DNA of 64,000 bases from Glandiceps talaboti (lineage: Eukaryota > Hemichordata > Enteropneusta > Spengelidae): contig NC_135561.1 of assembly GCF_964340395.1 (NCBI RefSeq), positions 23,938,986 through 24,002,985 on the forward strand. The letters run 5' to 3'. Position numbers and translations under genes: made by a program. The notes beneath the pieces are model-generated. The model made no database searches, was not told the DNA's origin, and worked only from the letters and a program-made list of their open reading frames with translations. Of this stretch, positions 48,640-60,100 are shown piece by piece (position 1 is the stretch's first letter; every line of letters begins with the position of its first letter).

Positions 48640-50240
48640 TCATAGTGATGATGATGATTATTATTATTATTATTATTTTATTTATACTCGGTTTAAAAAG
48701 TAGCACAAACGTGCTAATACATCCGAGATGTAAAATATAAATAAAAAACTACAGTAAAACCGTCAGTAAGACAAAATACACATCACAATAATAACCTATA
48801 TACCAAACAAAGACTCAAAAGACACATTCAACATTAAAACCTAGAGCTGATATAAAAAATGATGGAAATCACATTGCGTATTAAGTCGTCCAACAACACT
48901 AAATTACAAGTAAAACATAGGTTGAGAGACATTGCTTTGCTTTATTTTACATTTAAAAGACGCTAGATTATCAGCCATCCTTAAATCATTACTCAGTTTG
49001 TTCCAAATTACTGGTGCCTGATACGAAAAAGAGTGCAAGCCGTATTTGGTGGTATGAACTCTTGGAATTTTCAATATGTTATCCCCCCTTAAATTATGAG
49101 TAGTAGCCCTAGGTGTGAGCATGTCAGTGATGTAAATAGGAGCGGTACCTGTTAATGGTTTAAAAACTAATTTAGCTACATTGTTGTTTCTTTGTTCTGA
49201 AAGGCTGACAAGGTTTTGGTTCTTAAGGAGCCTGTCATAACTGCTACTGTAGTCATGGAAGACAAGACGGAGTACCTTGTGATTCAATTTCACTAGCTTA
49301 TCAAGATTTCTTTTACTGCCGCCTCCCCATATACTACTACAATAATTCAAAAGTGGAGAGATAAGACTATTATATAGAAGTAATTTGGCGTCAGTCGGGA
49401 TAAATTTCTTCAGTCGTCTAATGACTGCCAAGTGTTTGTTTACTTTAGTACAAATGGAGGTTTTATGCTCATCAAAATTGAATTTGTTGTCAATATTAAC
49501 CCCCAGAAGATCTACGTTTTCACTACTAGAAATGTTAACATTGGAGACGTTAATGTTATTTTCACCGGTGCTTTCGTTACTCATAAGCATAAACTGTGAT
49601 TTCTCTGGGTTAATCTTCATCAGATTATTACTAAACCACTGTGTAGCTGTAGATAGATCAGAAGTTAGCTTTTGCATAAGATCAGTAATATCTTTGTTTG
49701 CATAAAATATCTTATTATCGTCAGCATAAGAATTCAATTTGCAGGTTAAAATGAAGTAAAATATATCATTAAGAAAGATATTGAACAAGGTCGGTCCCAG
49801 TACTGATCCTTGTGGAACGCCTTTGATGAGCTTCGCCAATCAGAAAAATGACCATTTAGTTTGACCCTTTGACTGCGGTTAGATAGGTATGCTTTAATCA
49901 ACTCAACTGACCCCTTTTCTAAGCCATATGCTGACAGTTTTGCACAAAGTTATACCGTGCGGAATCGAGTCGAACGCCTTAGATAGATCCATTAGAATGA
50001 TCCCTACATTGTTTTTGTTGTCTAGTTCATATTTAAACTCCTCTTTAAGCCGCAATAGGGAAGACTCACAGCTGTGGTTTTTGCGGAAAGCTGATAAGTA
50101 ATTCGAGAAAATATTATCAAAATATGAATTCAACTGATTAGATAGAAGAACTTCAAATATTTTGCTGAAAACCGGTAGAATAGATCAGAAGTTAGCTTTC
50201 GCATAAGTAATATCAAAGTAATTCGAGAAAATATTATCAA
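48640..50240 (-). mobile_element. CR1/L2-like LINE, 5' truncated, inserted in the other LINE
   Basis: Minus-strand pieces give the RT: SAFRKNHSCESSLLRLK and DLSKAFDSIPH (50133-49930), a frameshift, GVPQGSVLGP, SYADDNK (the catalytic Y-x-D-D box as YADD), a 311-codon frame to 48904, and a C-terminal region with LRGDNILKIPRVHTTKYG and APVIWNKLS, typical of the CR1/L2/Jockey side. The 3' end is a (TAA)n tail, read as (ATT)n on the plus strand at 48655-48677. The 5' end (50175-50240) is scrambled. The copy is broken by at least one frameshift, though the C-terminal 311 codons are intact. Confidence 0.88.
48904..49839 (-). pseudogene. Reverse transcriptase, C-terminal part (CR1/L2-like LINE)
   Basis: This open frame of 311 codons encodes the RT palm from GVPQGSVLGPTLFNIFLNDI through YADD and the LLGVNID motif to the thumb and C-terminal tail. 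Upstream parts of the palm lie in another frame (49903-50133), so the full RT is not made as one chain. It would synthesise cDNA by target-primed reverse transcription. The start Met shown by the frame is not a natural start. The long frame suggests a fairly recent insertion compared with its host LINE. Confidence 0.88.
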
Positions 50241-50244
50241 AATG

Positions 50245-50720
50245 GAAAATCTAGAAAGCCACCTAAAGGGTCAAGATCATATGTCAATCATAGTGATGAT
50301 ACAGTGGAAAATCTAGAAAGCCACATGGTTGACGTTCTCAGTCATTTAAATGATGACGTTAGCATAATAATAGCTGGTGACTTTAATGAATTTGTTGAAT
50401 ATGATGACTCAAGGTATGGAGTGGGGACAAATTACGAGTCAAATGATTTTACAATTCTACGTAGTTCACTTGACGAAAGGATAAATAATTTTTGGTTGTC
50501 TTTAATTTCGTTTTGTTAACATCTCTCATTGCATATGTTAAATGGGAGAAAGGAAGACACTGGTAAAAGAGAATTTACGTGCATCTCAAATGAAGGACCA
50601 AGTGTTGTTGATTACGTCATAGTCTCGAAAGAAGTATTTTCTAATGTCAATCTTTTGTTCTACCAACAAGGATGAGTCCGATCACTTCCCCGTTTGTTGT
50701 TCTTTTACAGTGTCAGTTGA
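50245..50720 (+). pseudogene. LINE endonuclease, last segment
   Basis: It encodes DVLSHLNDDVSIIIAGDFNE, with the catalytic G-D-F-N motif, then after a frame change PSVVDYVIVSKEVF and SDHFPV, the D-Y-V-I and S-D-H-x-P-V motifs that end APE domains. The key Asp, Asn and His are all present, although the frame is broken near 50510 and 50650. Confidence 0.82.
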
Positions 50721-51798
50721 CTTTAACAGGAAAACAAATACTGTACCATTCAAGAGTTTTCATTGGTGCAATGACCTACTTCTCAAATACAAAAAATGTT
50801 CTACTGTAGTGAAAATATAGAACTATTGCAAAATCTAACGTTGAACGATTTTAACCCAACAAAGCTGTAACAGGATTGCCACAAATCTTGAAAAATGCAG
50901 CAAAAAATAGAGTAAATAAGTGTAAAGCCCAAGAAAAATGTAACAAAACTTTATGGTTTAACTGGCAAAGTCAAAAACACTGAGGGCTCTAAGAAGGTTT
51001 TGAAAAACCGGTATAAAGGAAGATTACTGTGATTTTAACTGTGATGAACTATTAGAAAAACCTGTTATGGTGTGAAAAGCATGAACATTAAGAGAAAAAA
51101 ACAGAGACAGTTGAGAAGTAATATGAACGACGCAACATGTTTCTGGAAAGCAGAAAAAATCTACGAAACATGGAAAACGACTACAGAGCTTAGTTACACT
51201 TGATGAATGACCTTTTTACAGATACAACAACATGAAATATAAAGACAGAAAATTTAACTTTGGAGATTGCAACTTTTCTTCAAGAATTAGCTTCAAATGA
51301 TCAAGATCATATCTCAACACATGATGGTAACAATGGCTCTGATAACCTGAACTGTACAATCACAAATGATGAAATTTCAAAAACAATTAGGCAAACTTAA
51401 AAACAATTAGTCAGCAGGACCAGATATGTTGATATCTGAAATCTTTAAAAACTCCACTGATATCCTCGATACCATTCTTCAATAAGTTGTTCAATGCCAA
51501 GATCAAGGTCTGTCGGCACAATTGTTCCAATATTGAAGGAAAGTGATCCAAGTAATCCAGGAAATTACAGAGGGATCACTCACCTTAGTGTATTTGGTAA
51601 ATTTTTTACTTGTATCTGAATGAACGTGTCAAAATATGGGCCAAGCAATCTAACATTATTCCAGAATGTCAAGTGGGTTTCCGCGAAGGCTGTTCTACCG
51701 TTGATCCCTTTTTACACTGTATGCAATAGTTCAAAAATCGTTGTCGGTAAGAGGAAAGAAGCTGTATTGTCTTTATGTAGATTTTGAGAAGGCCTTCA
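50721..51798 (+). pseudogene. LINE linker and start of reverse transcriptase
   Basis: After a weak linker, the RT fingers appear in shifting frames: SAGPDMLISEIFKNS (near 51415), NPGNYRGITHLSVFGKFF (51555-51610), CQVGFREGCSTVD (51668-51705), and LYCLYVDFEKAFNSVDR (51760-51815). The last holds the first catalytic Asp and continues into the array. Confidence 0.75.
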
Positions 51799-53745
51799 AT
51801 TCTGTAGATAGAACTAGGCTATTGTATAGATTGGCTTTAGAAGGCCTTTGATTCTGTAGATAGAACTAGACTATTGTATAGATTGGCTTTAGAAGGCCTT
51901 CGATTCTGTAGATAGAACTAGACTATTTATAGATTGGCTTTAGAAGGCCTTTGATTCTGTAGATAGAACTAGGCTATTGTATAGATTGGCTTTAGAAGGC
52001 CTTTGATTCTGTAGATAGAACTAGACTATTGTATAGATTGGCTTTAGAAGGCCTTCGATTCTGTAGATAGAACTAGACTATTTATAGATTGGCTTTAGAA
52101 GGCCTTCAATTCTGTAGATAGAACTAGGCTATTGTATAGATTGGCTTTAGAAGGCCTTTGATTCTGTAGATAGAACTAGACTATTGTATAGATTGGCTTT
52201 AGAAGGCCTTCGATTCTGTAGATAGAACTAGGCTATTTATAGATTGGCTTTAGAAGGCCTTTGATTCTGTAGATAGAACTAGGCTATTGTATAGATTGGC
52301 TTTAGAAGGCCTTTGATTCTGTAGATAGAACTAGACTATTGTATAGATTGGCTTTAGAAGGCCTTCGATTCTGTAGATAGAACTAGGCTATTTATAGATT
52401 GGCTTTAGAAGGCCTTCGATTCTGTAGATAGAACTAGGCTATTGTATAGATTGGCTTTAGAAGGCCTTTGATTCTGTAGATAGAACTAGGCTATTTATAG
52501 ATTGGCTTTAGAAGGCCTTTGATTTTGTAGATAGAACTAGGATATTTATAGATTGGCTTTAGAAGGCCTTTGATTCTGTAGATAGAACTAGGCTATTTAT
52601 AGATTGGCTTTAGAAGGCCTTCAACTCTGTAGATAGAACTAGGCTATTTATAGATTAGCTTTAGAAGGCCTTTGATTCTGTAGATAGAACTAGGCTATTT
52701 ATAGATTGGCTTTAGAAGGCCTTTGATTCTGTAGATAGAACTAGGCTATTTATAGATTGGCTTTAGAAGGCCTTCAACTCTGTAGATAGAACTAGGCTAT
52801 TTATAGATTGGCTTTAGAAGGCCTTTGATTCTGTAGATAGAACTAGGCTATTTATAGATTAGCTTTAGAAGGCCTTTGATTCTGTAGATAGAACTAGGCT
52901 ATTTATAGATTGGCTTTAGAAGGCCTTCGATTTTGTAGATAGAACTAGGATATTTATAGATTGGCTTTAGAAGGCCTTTGATTCTGTAGATAGAACTAGG
53001 CTATTTATTGATTGGCTTTAGAAGGCTTTCGATTTTGTAGATAGAACTAGGCTATTTATAGATTGGCTTTAGAAGGCCTTCGACTCTGTAGATAGAACAA
53101 GGCTATTTATAGATTGGCTTTAGAAGGCCTTTGATTCTGTAGATAGAACTAGGCTATTTATAGATTAGCTTTAGAAGGCCTTTGATTCTGTAGATAGAAC
53201 TAGGCTATTTATAGATTGGCTTCAGAAGGCCTTTGATTCTGTAGATAGAACTAGGCTATTTATAGATTGGCTTTAGAAGGCCTTCGATTCTGTAGATAGA
53301 ACTAGGCTATTTATAGATTGGCTTTAGAAGGCCTTCGATTCTGTAGATAGAACTAGGCTATTTATAGATTAGCTTTAGAAGGCCTTTGATTCTGTAGATA
53401 GAACTAGGCTATTTATAGATTAGCTTTAGAAGGCCTTCGATTCTGTAGATAGAACTAGGCTATTTATAGATTAGCTTTAGAAGGCCTTTGATTCTGTAGA
53501 TAGAACTAGGCTATTTATAGATTGGCTTTAGAAGGCCTTTGATTCTGTAGATAGAACTAGGCTATTTATAGATTGGCTTTAGAAGGCCTTTGATTCTGTA
53601 GATAGAACTAGGCTATTTATAGATTGGCTTTAGAAGGCCTTTGATTCTGTAGATAGAACTAGGCTATTTATAGATTGGCTTTAGAAGGCCTTCGATTCTG
53701 TAGATAGAACTAGGCTAATGTATAGATTGGCTTTAGAAGGAATCG
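51799..53745 (+). repeat. 52/51-bp minisatellite, about 37 units, grown from the RT catalytic motif
   Basis: The unit encodes, once, the RT stretch SVDRTRLLYRLALEGL/FEKAF. The single-copy source is visible at the left edge (GTAGATTTTGAGAAGGCC) and the right edge continues the RT (GAATCGACGGCAAAATG). Early units are 52 bp (ATTGTATAG), later ones mostly 51 bp (ATTTATAG). All frames contain stops. Confidence 0.95.
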
Positions 53746-54430
53746 ACGGCAAAATGTACCAAATACTGAAAGCTATGTACGCTGATGTGAAACAAAAAGT
53801 GGTCCATCAGGGCTGCATGCTCAGCCCGATTTTATTTAGTTAATATATTAATGAGCTGAGGAAAATGATGGAAAATTCAGGATTACACGGAATTCAGATT
53901 TTACCAAATGATATGGTTGAACTATTTCTTTTATTATATGCCAATGATATTGTGATATATACAGTGATTGGCTTAAGAAGTTTAATTGATATTTTGTACG
54001 ATTTTACTCTGAAATAGAAAAATGAAAGTCAATTAAACACAAAAGTAGTTGTGCCTAGAAAAGGGGATACCTCAGTAGACATGAGAAGTGGTATTTGGTG
54101 GAATGGAGCTGAAGATAACAAGTGCTTATGAGTTCCTAGGTCTTGTGTGGTCATGTAAAGGTTCTCTTTCCGTTACCACAAGAAATATGGCTGTCCAAGC
54201 AAGGAAGGAAGAAATTATATATATAGCCATTCTTGGAAAGTCTGTGAAAAATTTGAAAGCTCTAGCACTGGCAATATATTTAAGATTTTTGATGTATTGA
54301 TTCTTCCAGTCCTTAGCTACGGATCTGAAGTGTGGGGATTTATGGCTTATGAACATCTTTTTAGAGTACAGCTACTTTATTGCAGACGTTTGTGTAGGAT
54401 TGCCATATCTTGATTTTATGACTTAAGTAA
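53746..54430 (+). pseudogene. LINE reverse transcriptase, C-terminal half
   Basis: After the array the RT resumes as IDGKMYQILKAMYADVKQKV, then QGCMLSPILFS and, further on, LLLYANDIVIY, where the YADD-type box has become Y-A-N-D, a lost catalytic Asp. Next come YEFLGLVWSCKGSLSV and LPVLSYGSEVWGF of the post-RT region. Stops and shifts are frequent. It is inactive. Confidence 0.75.
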
Positions 54431-54649
54431 CAATAAAAATCAAGGCGTTAGTCATATTTACTGAGATTTTATTGAAATGTCATATTTACTGACTTGTAAA
54501 TAGTTTAAATATACACTTTGCTTTCTCTGCAATAAAACAAATGTTTCCTGCAACTTAAAGTTAGCTTGATTTAGGCTTTAGTAATATAAGTCTTAAACAG
54601 ATTGTTATTGAATTGGATGTTAACAGTCATTTCTCTCTATCATACTCAG
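54431..54649. other. Intron end before RRP1 exon 54650
   Basis: Unremarkable AT-rich sequence. The intron ends in TTTCTCTCTATCATACTCAG, a good polypyrimidine tract and acceptor. Confidence 0.6.
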
Positions 54650-55280
54650 GTTGCGTGATTTAACTGATGGCAGATATCCAGTTGAATCTGTTGATCTTAA
54701 ACTACACAATGCCATTGAACATATGCACAAGATTTTCAAGAATAAGAAAAAAGAGAGGAGAAAGAGATGGAGAGAAAATGTAAAGGGTCGGAAACGTAAA
54801 TCTTCAGATGAAGAGTGGATTGATGGTGATTGTAGTACTACAACTAAGAAGGTAAAAAAGATGAAGAACGAAGAGAAGAAATCTGGAAACCTTGAAAATC
54901 AGAGTAGTACACTGAATGTAAATGATAAAGATGATGTACCCTCAGAAATTATGACCTCTGACACCAAAGTGAGTAAAGACACTAAAAGAAAAACCACTAA
55001 GAAAGTTAACAAACAGAAAAGTAAGAAGATGGCTGAGGTACTGGAGGAGAAAGAACAAGGAGTGACTAAAGAGGGATCGAGCTGTAAAGAAAACACAATG
55101 ACTATAGAGAAGCCTAAAACAAGGAAATCTGAAAGAAAAGAACAAAGCATAACTCAGGATATGGAGATTGTAACCATGAAAACCAGTGAATCACAGCCAT
55201 TTGTCAAATTTGAGAAAGTAACCATGCCATCAGCCTTTGTTAGGAAAGCTCACCAGAAGAAAATAGCTGTATCAAACCAG
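54650..55280 (+). CDS. RRP1: RRP1/Nop52 family protein, basic C-terminal region exon
   Basis: The exon has 631 nt between TCATACTCAG and CAG|GTATGT. The first G completes the Arg codon of exon 39801, then 210 codons follow, ending in phase 0. It opens with LRDLTDGRYPVESVDLK, aligning with the LQDLAGGIFPEDEIP motif of vertebrate RRP1, followed by a KKKERRKRW basic stretch as in other family members. The rest is a long low-complexity Lys/Glu/Ser tail with probable bipartite nuclear signals. It closes with FVKFEKVTMPSAFVRKAHQK, which recalls the FVKF/FxRKA motif near the C-terminus of RRP1B-type proteins. A further exon is expected downstream, as no stop precedes the donor. I cannot find it in the window. 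Confidence 0.88.
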
Positions 55281-55561
55281 GTATGTACTCCTGATAATAA
55301 AATGTGTTTATGTTTGACCTTGAAAGTTTTGTCCTTCACATGTGAACTTTGACTTATTTATGTTAAAGGGGAGTAAATGTGATGTCCACAAAATCATGGA
55401 GAGTCACTCTAAAAATAAAGAGAACTAAATTATGTAAATTAGTCTCCCCACTTGGTAGGGAATTCTGGGTGTGTAAACGATTAGGTCTGGTATGTTTGAT
55501 ATCTGTGTAATGTATAAAGATTTGTGGCAGGTGCAGTCATTGGGCATATTTGTGTTTTTTT
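55281..55561. other. RRP1 intron, no other feature
   Basis: Short AT-rich sequence leading into the T run before family B. Confidence 0.55.
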
Positions 55562-56281
55562 CCTTCCGTAAGGAAGGATATATAAGAGGGCTTGAAAAGT
55601 CTGTGGTTTGTGTGTGTGTGTGTGTGTGTCACCATTTTTGAACAAACGGCTGCATCAAATCAAACAAAATTTCATAGACATGTTTCGTAGGGTAATGGCA
55701 AGAACTGATTAGGTTTTGGTAATAATCCCATGAATATTAATGACCAATTTGATTAATTACTCGATCGATCGTCTGGTCGCACATGCGCTTCTTGTCGAAA
55801 GTGTGCCACCAACGTCAGTGTAAGGTAAACCATGAAGCTACGGTAAGCTGCTCTACACTGAGAAAGACTTTGTTTTCAGGGGTTTCGTGCCAACCTTGTC
55901 AATGATATTCAAAGCTTTGGGTAAGTAATCGTACATATTATTTACAGCTTTGCATGTTTTGATCATGACTTTTATTTGAACTAAAATGTTAGATGGAGAC
56001 TATTACGTTAGAACGCTAGACATCACTGACCATTTTTGGCACTCACCGGGGCTAGGGAGAAGTTCAGCACCTCGCCATGTGAGGCATGCCATTTTGATCT
56101 CTCAAATCGAATACATTTGAAGTGGATAACTTTCCATTTATTACAATAGGAAGCGTTGCCATACGGTTGTAGTATAAGTAATAACTGTCATATAAAATCA
56201 AAGTTCATTATTTTCCAAGCTGGGTTGTTCTTTTACTTGACAGATAAATAACATTACGTGTGATAAAGAAGAACAATTGTT

Positions 56282-57577
56282 AGTCCCCGCCGGACGAAGT
56301 CCGGGACGGGGACTTATGGATTGGGTTCCGTCTGTCCGTACGTCCGTGCGTCCGCAGCCGTTTCTTGGAGATGCCTGGACCGATTTCTTTCAAACTTGGT
56401 ACAGGGGCAACATACAATTGCATACATATGCACGTCAATTTGTTTCATGATACGATCCAATATGGCCGCCTAGCAGTCATTTTGTTTGCGAATTTTCCAT
56501 GTCCAAAGCCATAACTCAGATATGTTTGAATAGATCTCATTCAAAGTTGGTATTAGGACAGTGTTCTATGACATACATGTGCACATCCATTTTCATCGTG
56601 ATACGATCCAATATGGCTGCCTAGCAGCCGTTTGCGAATTTTCCATGTCCAAAGCCATAAGTCAGACATGTTTGAACAGATCTCATTCAAAGTGGGTATT
56701 AGGACAGTGTTCTATGACATACATGTGCATATCCATTTTCATCGTGATACGATCCAATATGGCCGCCTGGCAGCCATTTTGTTTGCGAATTTTCCATGTC
56801 CAAAGCCATAACTCAGACATGCTTGAACAGATCTCATTCAAAGTTGGTATTAGGACAGTGTTCTATGACATACATGTGCATATTCATTGTTGTCAAGATA
56901 CGATCCTATATGGCCACCTAGCAGCCATTTTGTTTGCGAGTTTTCCATGTCCAAAGCCATAACTCAAACATGTTTGAACAGATCTCATTCAAAGTTGATA
57001 TTAGGACAGTGTTCTATAACATACATGTGCATATCCATTTTCATCATGATACGATCCAATATGGCTGCCTGGCAGCCATTTTGTTTGCGAATTTTCTATG
57101 TCCAAAGCCATAACTCAGACATGCTTTAACAGATCTCATTCAAAGTTGGTGTTAGGACAGTGTTCTATGACATACATGTGCATATCCATTTTCGTCATGA
57201 TACAATCCGATATGGCTACCTGGCAGCCATTTTGTTGGCGCAGTTTTCATGTCTAAAGCCATAACTCAGACATGTTTGAACAGGTCTTCCCCCCCCCCCC
57301 CCCCCCCACATACCCGACCCATTCTTTATTGTTGAATGGTTTATTCCATCACATCATCTTGAAGAGTTGGCATGTCCCATGTCCAATGAGGAGACACAAC
57401 ATGAGTAGGCATTTTCCATGTCCAACGAGCAGACACAACATATCTAAGTCTGTTTGATTTAGGTTCACAAGTGTTGTTGCATGATCAGAGTAGTGATATC
57501 AAGAAAATGACAACATAAACTGCCAGTTCCTTAAAACCCAATCATAGCGGGGACTATGTCATTCTCAATGACTTGTT
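56282..57577 (+). mobile_element. Family C element, full length, nested in family B
   Basis: It has the hairpin start AGTCCCCGCCGGAC, a GTCC simple repeat, six direct repeats of some 150 bp, a C19 run (57289-57307), and the end CATTCTCAATGACTTGTT. GCGGGGACT (57547-57555) is the exact inverted copy of the first nine bases and lies 22 nt from the end. The tail forms GTCATT-CTC-AATGAC. The flanks join to ATTGTT|GTTTAGTCTAC, matching the uninterrupted family B copy at 9945-9960. Confidence 0.93.
57289..57307 (+). repeat. C19 homopolymer (G-quadruplex-capable complement)
   Basis: Nineteen C in a row occur within family C. The other full C copy has five C at the corresponding place (GATCCCCCATACCCGACC). 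The length may be uncertain in any read. Confidence 0.9.
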
Positions 57578-57666
57578 GTTTAGTCTACTGCGATGTGTGT
57601 GGCATCTTTTGCTTTCTGAAGACCACACTGAGGTTGTCATCCAGATCAAAAATTTAATAAGCAAGT

Positions 57667-58584
57667 GTCTCCAATTACCCCAAAAATACTAACAGTTGGT
57701 AGAGGTAGCATAAGTTGATTAAGATTACCAAAACCAGATGTGTCCAAAAAAACGTAGTATACGGACAGTAGCTGCAATAATTGTAGCGTTTGCTCTGATT
57801 TTTAGGGCTTTTTCGGCCGTTTTTGTGCCTTTTTTTGTTCCGATGTTTAACCCGAATCAAACGCTACAAAACATCAGCAAGATGTCAGCGTATTGGCCGT
57901 TTCAAAATGCTGCATATGTGTCGCTACATTTGCCAATTTTGACTGAATTGGGGTACCTCTGAACACTTCTTGTGTCTAGAAGGCTCCGTATTTAATGTTG
58001 GTGTTAGGAAATGTCAGATTTCTTTGGCACGTACCCAACTTTGCAATTCCGAATTGAAGTGCTTCCATCTATTGCTTTTGTGTTACAGGAATTGTAGCGT
58101 TTGATTTGGGTTAAACATCGGAACACTACAATTATCGCAGCCATAGAGACAGGTACTTTGCTAGAAATCTTGTACAGTCGTCACAAGCTATGCCATCTCA
58201 CATTCTGAATATTGTAAATTACTAATATTTAAATAACATAACATAACATAACATAACATAACATTACATAAGTGTCTGTGTCCACTTTTTTACAGTAACC
58301 AAGCCACTGCCATTACGTGTCCTAAATCGGAAAAAACAACAGCTTACATAAATTTTACAGTAGGACATGCTTTTCACTATTTTTGTAAGCGAGGTTATTA
58401 ATTTTTGGCCTACCATGTTGTGGTGATTCCATATACCATTGCCCTGCCATCACCAATGTACTTCTTTCCCATATCGTGAACTCATATTCATAACTGGTAA
58501 AATATGTTCAAATTTTGTTTAAAAATTAACTTTAAACAATTTTTATGTACAACACTTAATTTTTATATAGGGATCACCCGGCGT

Positions 58585-58619
<35 letters not shown>

Positions 58620-59745
58620 TGTGTGCATGTGTGCGTGCGTGCGTGCGTGCGTGTAATCAACTTAAAGTAAAAAAACGCTGCACCAATTGTCATGACATTT
58701 GGTGGCTCCATTACCTTGGATGTCTAGTTGGGAAAGTGTTCAAATCAAAATAATCTTACCACCGGTTTTTGATTTGGGTCAAAAAATGTGATTTTTGGTC
58801 AAAAAGCTTAAACTCCAAAACTGCTGGGCAGATTGGACTGAAATTCAGGTGAAACATTCTTCAGGGTGTTTTTTCTAAGAATTGTTCATGATATGATGGT
58901 CCCATCAGTGATATGCAGTCTAGGGCTAAAAATGTGTCTTTTTGGTCAAAAACCTATAATTCCAAAACCACTGAGCATATTGGGCTGAAATTTAATAGGA
59001 ATGCATGTAGGGATGTATGGACGAAGAAATATTAAGCATACAATGATTCCATGAGTGATATGCAAATTAGGTGTAAAAATGTTCATTTTTGGTCAAAAAC
59101 TTATATCTCAAAAAGTACTTGGTCAATGAGTCTGAAACTTGATGAGATGTTTCTTAAGTGTTATTCTGCAGATTTTTCAAAACATTTTGACAAAATTGGC
59201 CCCAGCAACCATGACCACGCCCTTAGCAACAAACAAATGGCAGTATATTTTGGTCAAATAACAACATCATCTGGTAAGCAAGCGAGTAAACATTCAAAAA
59301 ATGTATGCAAATACCCTAGCAACCATGACCACGCCCATAGCAACAGCCAAACGGTGGTGTATTTCACAAAGAGAATAACAGGGATTCTTAGACAATTGAA
59401 TAAACATTCAAAAAATGTATGTAAATTTGACTAGCAACAAGACCCCGCCCATAGCAACAGCCTCATAATCATGTATATTGCAAACATCAGGAATGCATAC
59501 ACAAGTGAACAAAAACATTAAAAAATGTATGCAAATATATCTAACAACATGACCACGCCCATACCAACAGCCAAATGATCACACATATCGCAAAGATAGC
59601 AACATGGTTGGATAGGCAACTGGATTCAGCAAATGAACACCTATTGTTAGCATGGACTAGCATATGAATAAACAATTTTAAAAACTACAGTTGTGCTACA
59701 ACGCCATTGGCGGAATTTTTTTTCTTCATGTTTCATCTACAAATG
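57667..59745 (+). mobile_element. Insertion in family B: inverted-repeat unit plus family A
   Basis: The insertion is flanked by AGTGT on both sides (57664-57668 and 59746-59750), a possible 5-bp target duplication. Its left part has an internal inverted repeat: GCAATAATTGTAGCGTTTG and CCGATGTTTAACCCGAATC near 57766-57870 match the complement of 58085-58145. The right part (58562-59720) is a family A copy. The ORF inside (57738-57962) is short and unrecognised. Confidence 0.55.
58562..59720 (+). mobile_element. Family A element, 5' truncated
   Basis: It begins after the hairpin (TATAGGGATCACCCGGCG), with mixed TG/CG simple repeat (58586-58655), four internal repeats, 108-bp repeats and the proper 3' end: CAGTTGTGCTACAACGCC, then ATTGGCGG and T. 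Confidence 0.9.
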
Positions 59746-60034
59746 AGTGTACTGCAAATCTTTGATGCATTCTCAACCATCATGATCGAATCTCCTTTCA
59801 TATGTAACTGCATAGTGCAATACACAACCAACTTTCACTGTACATTATTTTTCTACATTGTCACCAATCTTTGGCAAACAATATCATATCAACCAAAATT
59901 TTGTTCTAACTGAAAAACTTGTTCTCAAACACCATTTATTATCTTTCAAAACTGAGTTTCCATAACTATATGTAATTACACAGATAGGTCATTGTGCCCT
60001 AAAGCTTGAATGACCAATATCAATCAAATAAACA

Positions 60035-60100
60035 TCCATGCATCCATACATACATACATACATACATACATACATACTTACATACATACATACATACATA
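60035..60100 (+). repeat. (CATA)n microsatellite, left half
   Basis: A run of CATA units, continued after the insertion at 61252-61295. In the intact B copy (10340-10380) the run is single and shorter. Confidence 0.95.

Larger units (their letters stand above)
46601..54430 (+). mobile_element. Degraded L1/Tx1-like non-LTR retrotransposon
   Basis: In order on the plus strand it has ORF1 (46601-47046), the AP-endonuclease start (47098-47192), a family A insertion (47196-48325), endonuclease middle (48340-48600), an opposite-strand LINE (48640-50240), endonuclease end (50245-50720), linker, reverse transcriptase (51410-51850 and 53745-53990) with a 1.9-kb array inside, and the post-RT domain (54060-54420: an EFLGL motif, then LILPVLSYGSEVWG). 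Many stops and shifts make it inactive. An L1-type ORF1 together with APE and RT supports the L1/Tx1 group, but I cannot fix the clade. Its 3' end is unclear; no poly-A is seen before RRP1 exon 54650. It lies in an RRP1 intron. Confidence 0.75.

Noticed and set aside
54899-55150. Minus-strand frames opposite the RRP1 exon
   Set aside because: They are antisense shadows of a Lys/Glu-rich coding exon and have no features of their own.
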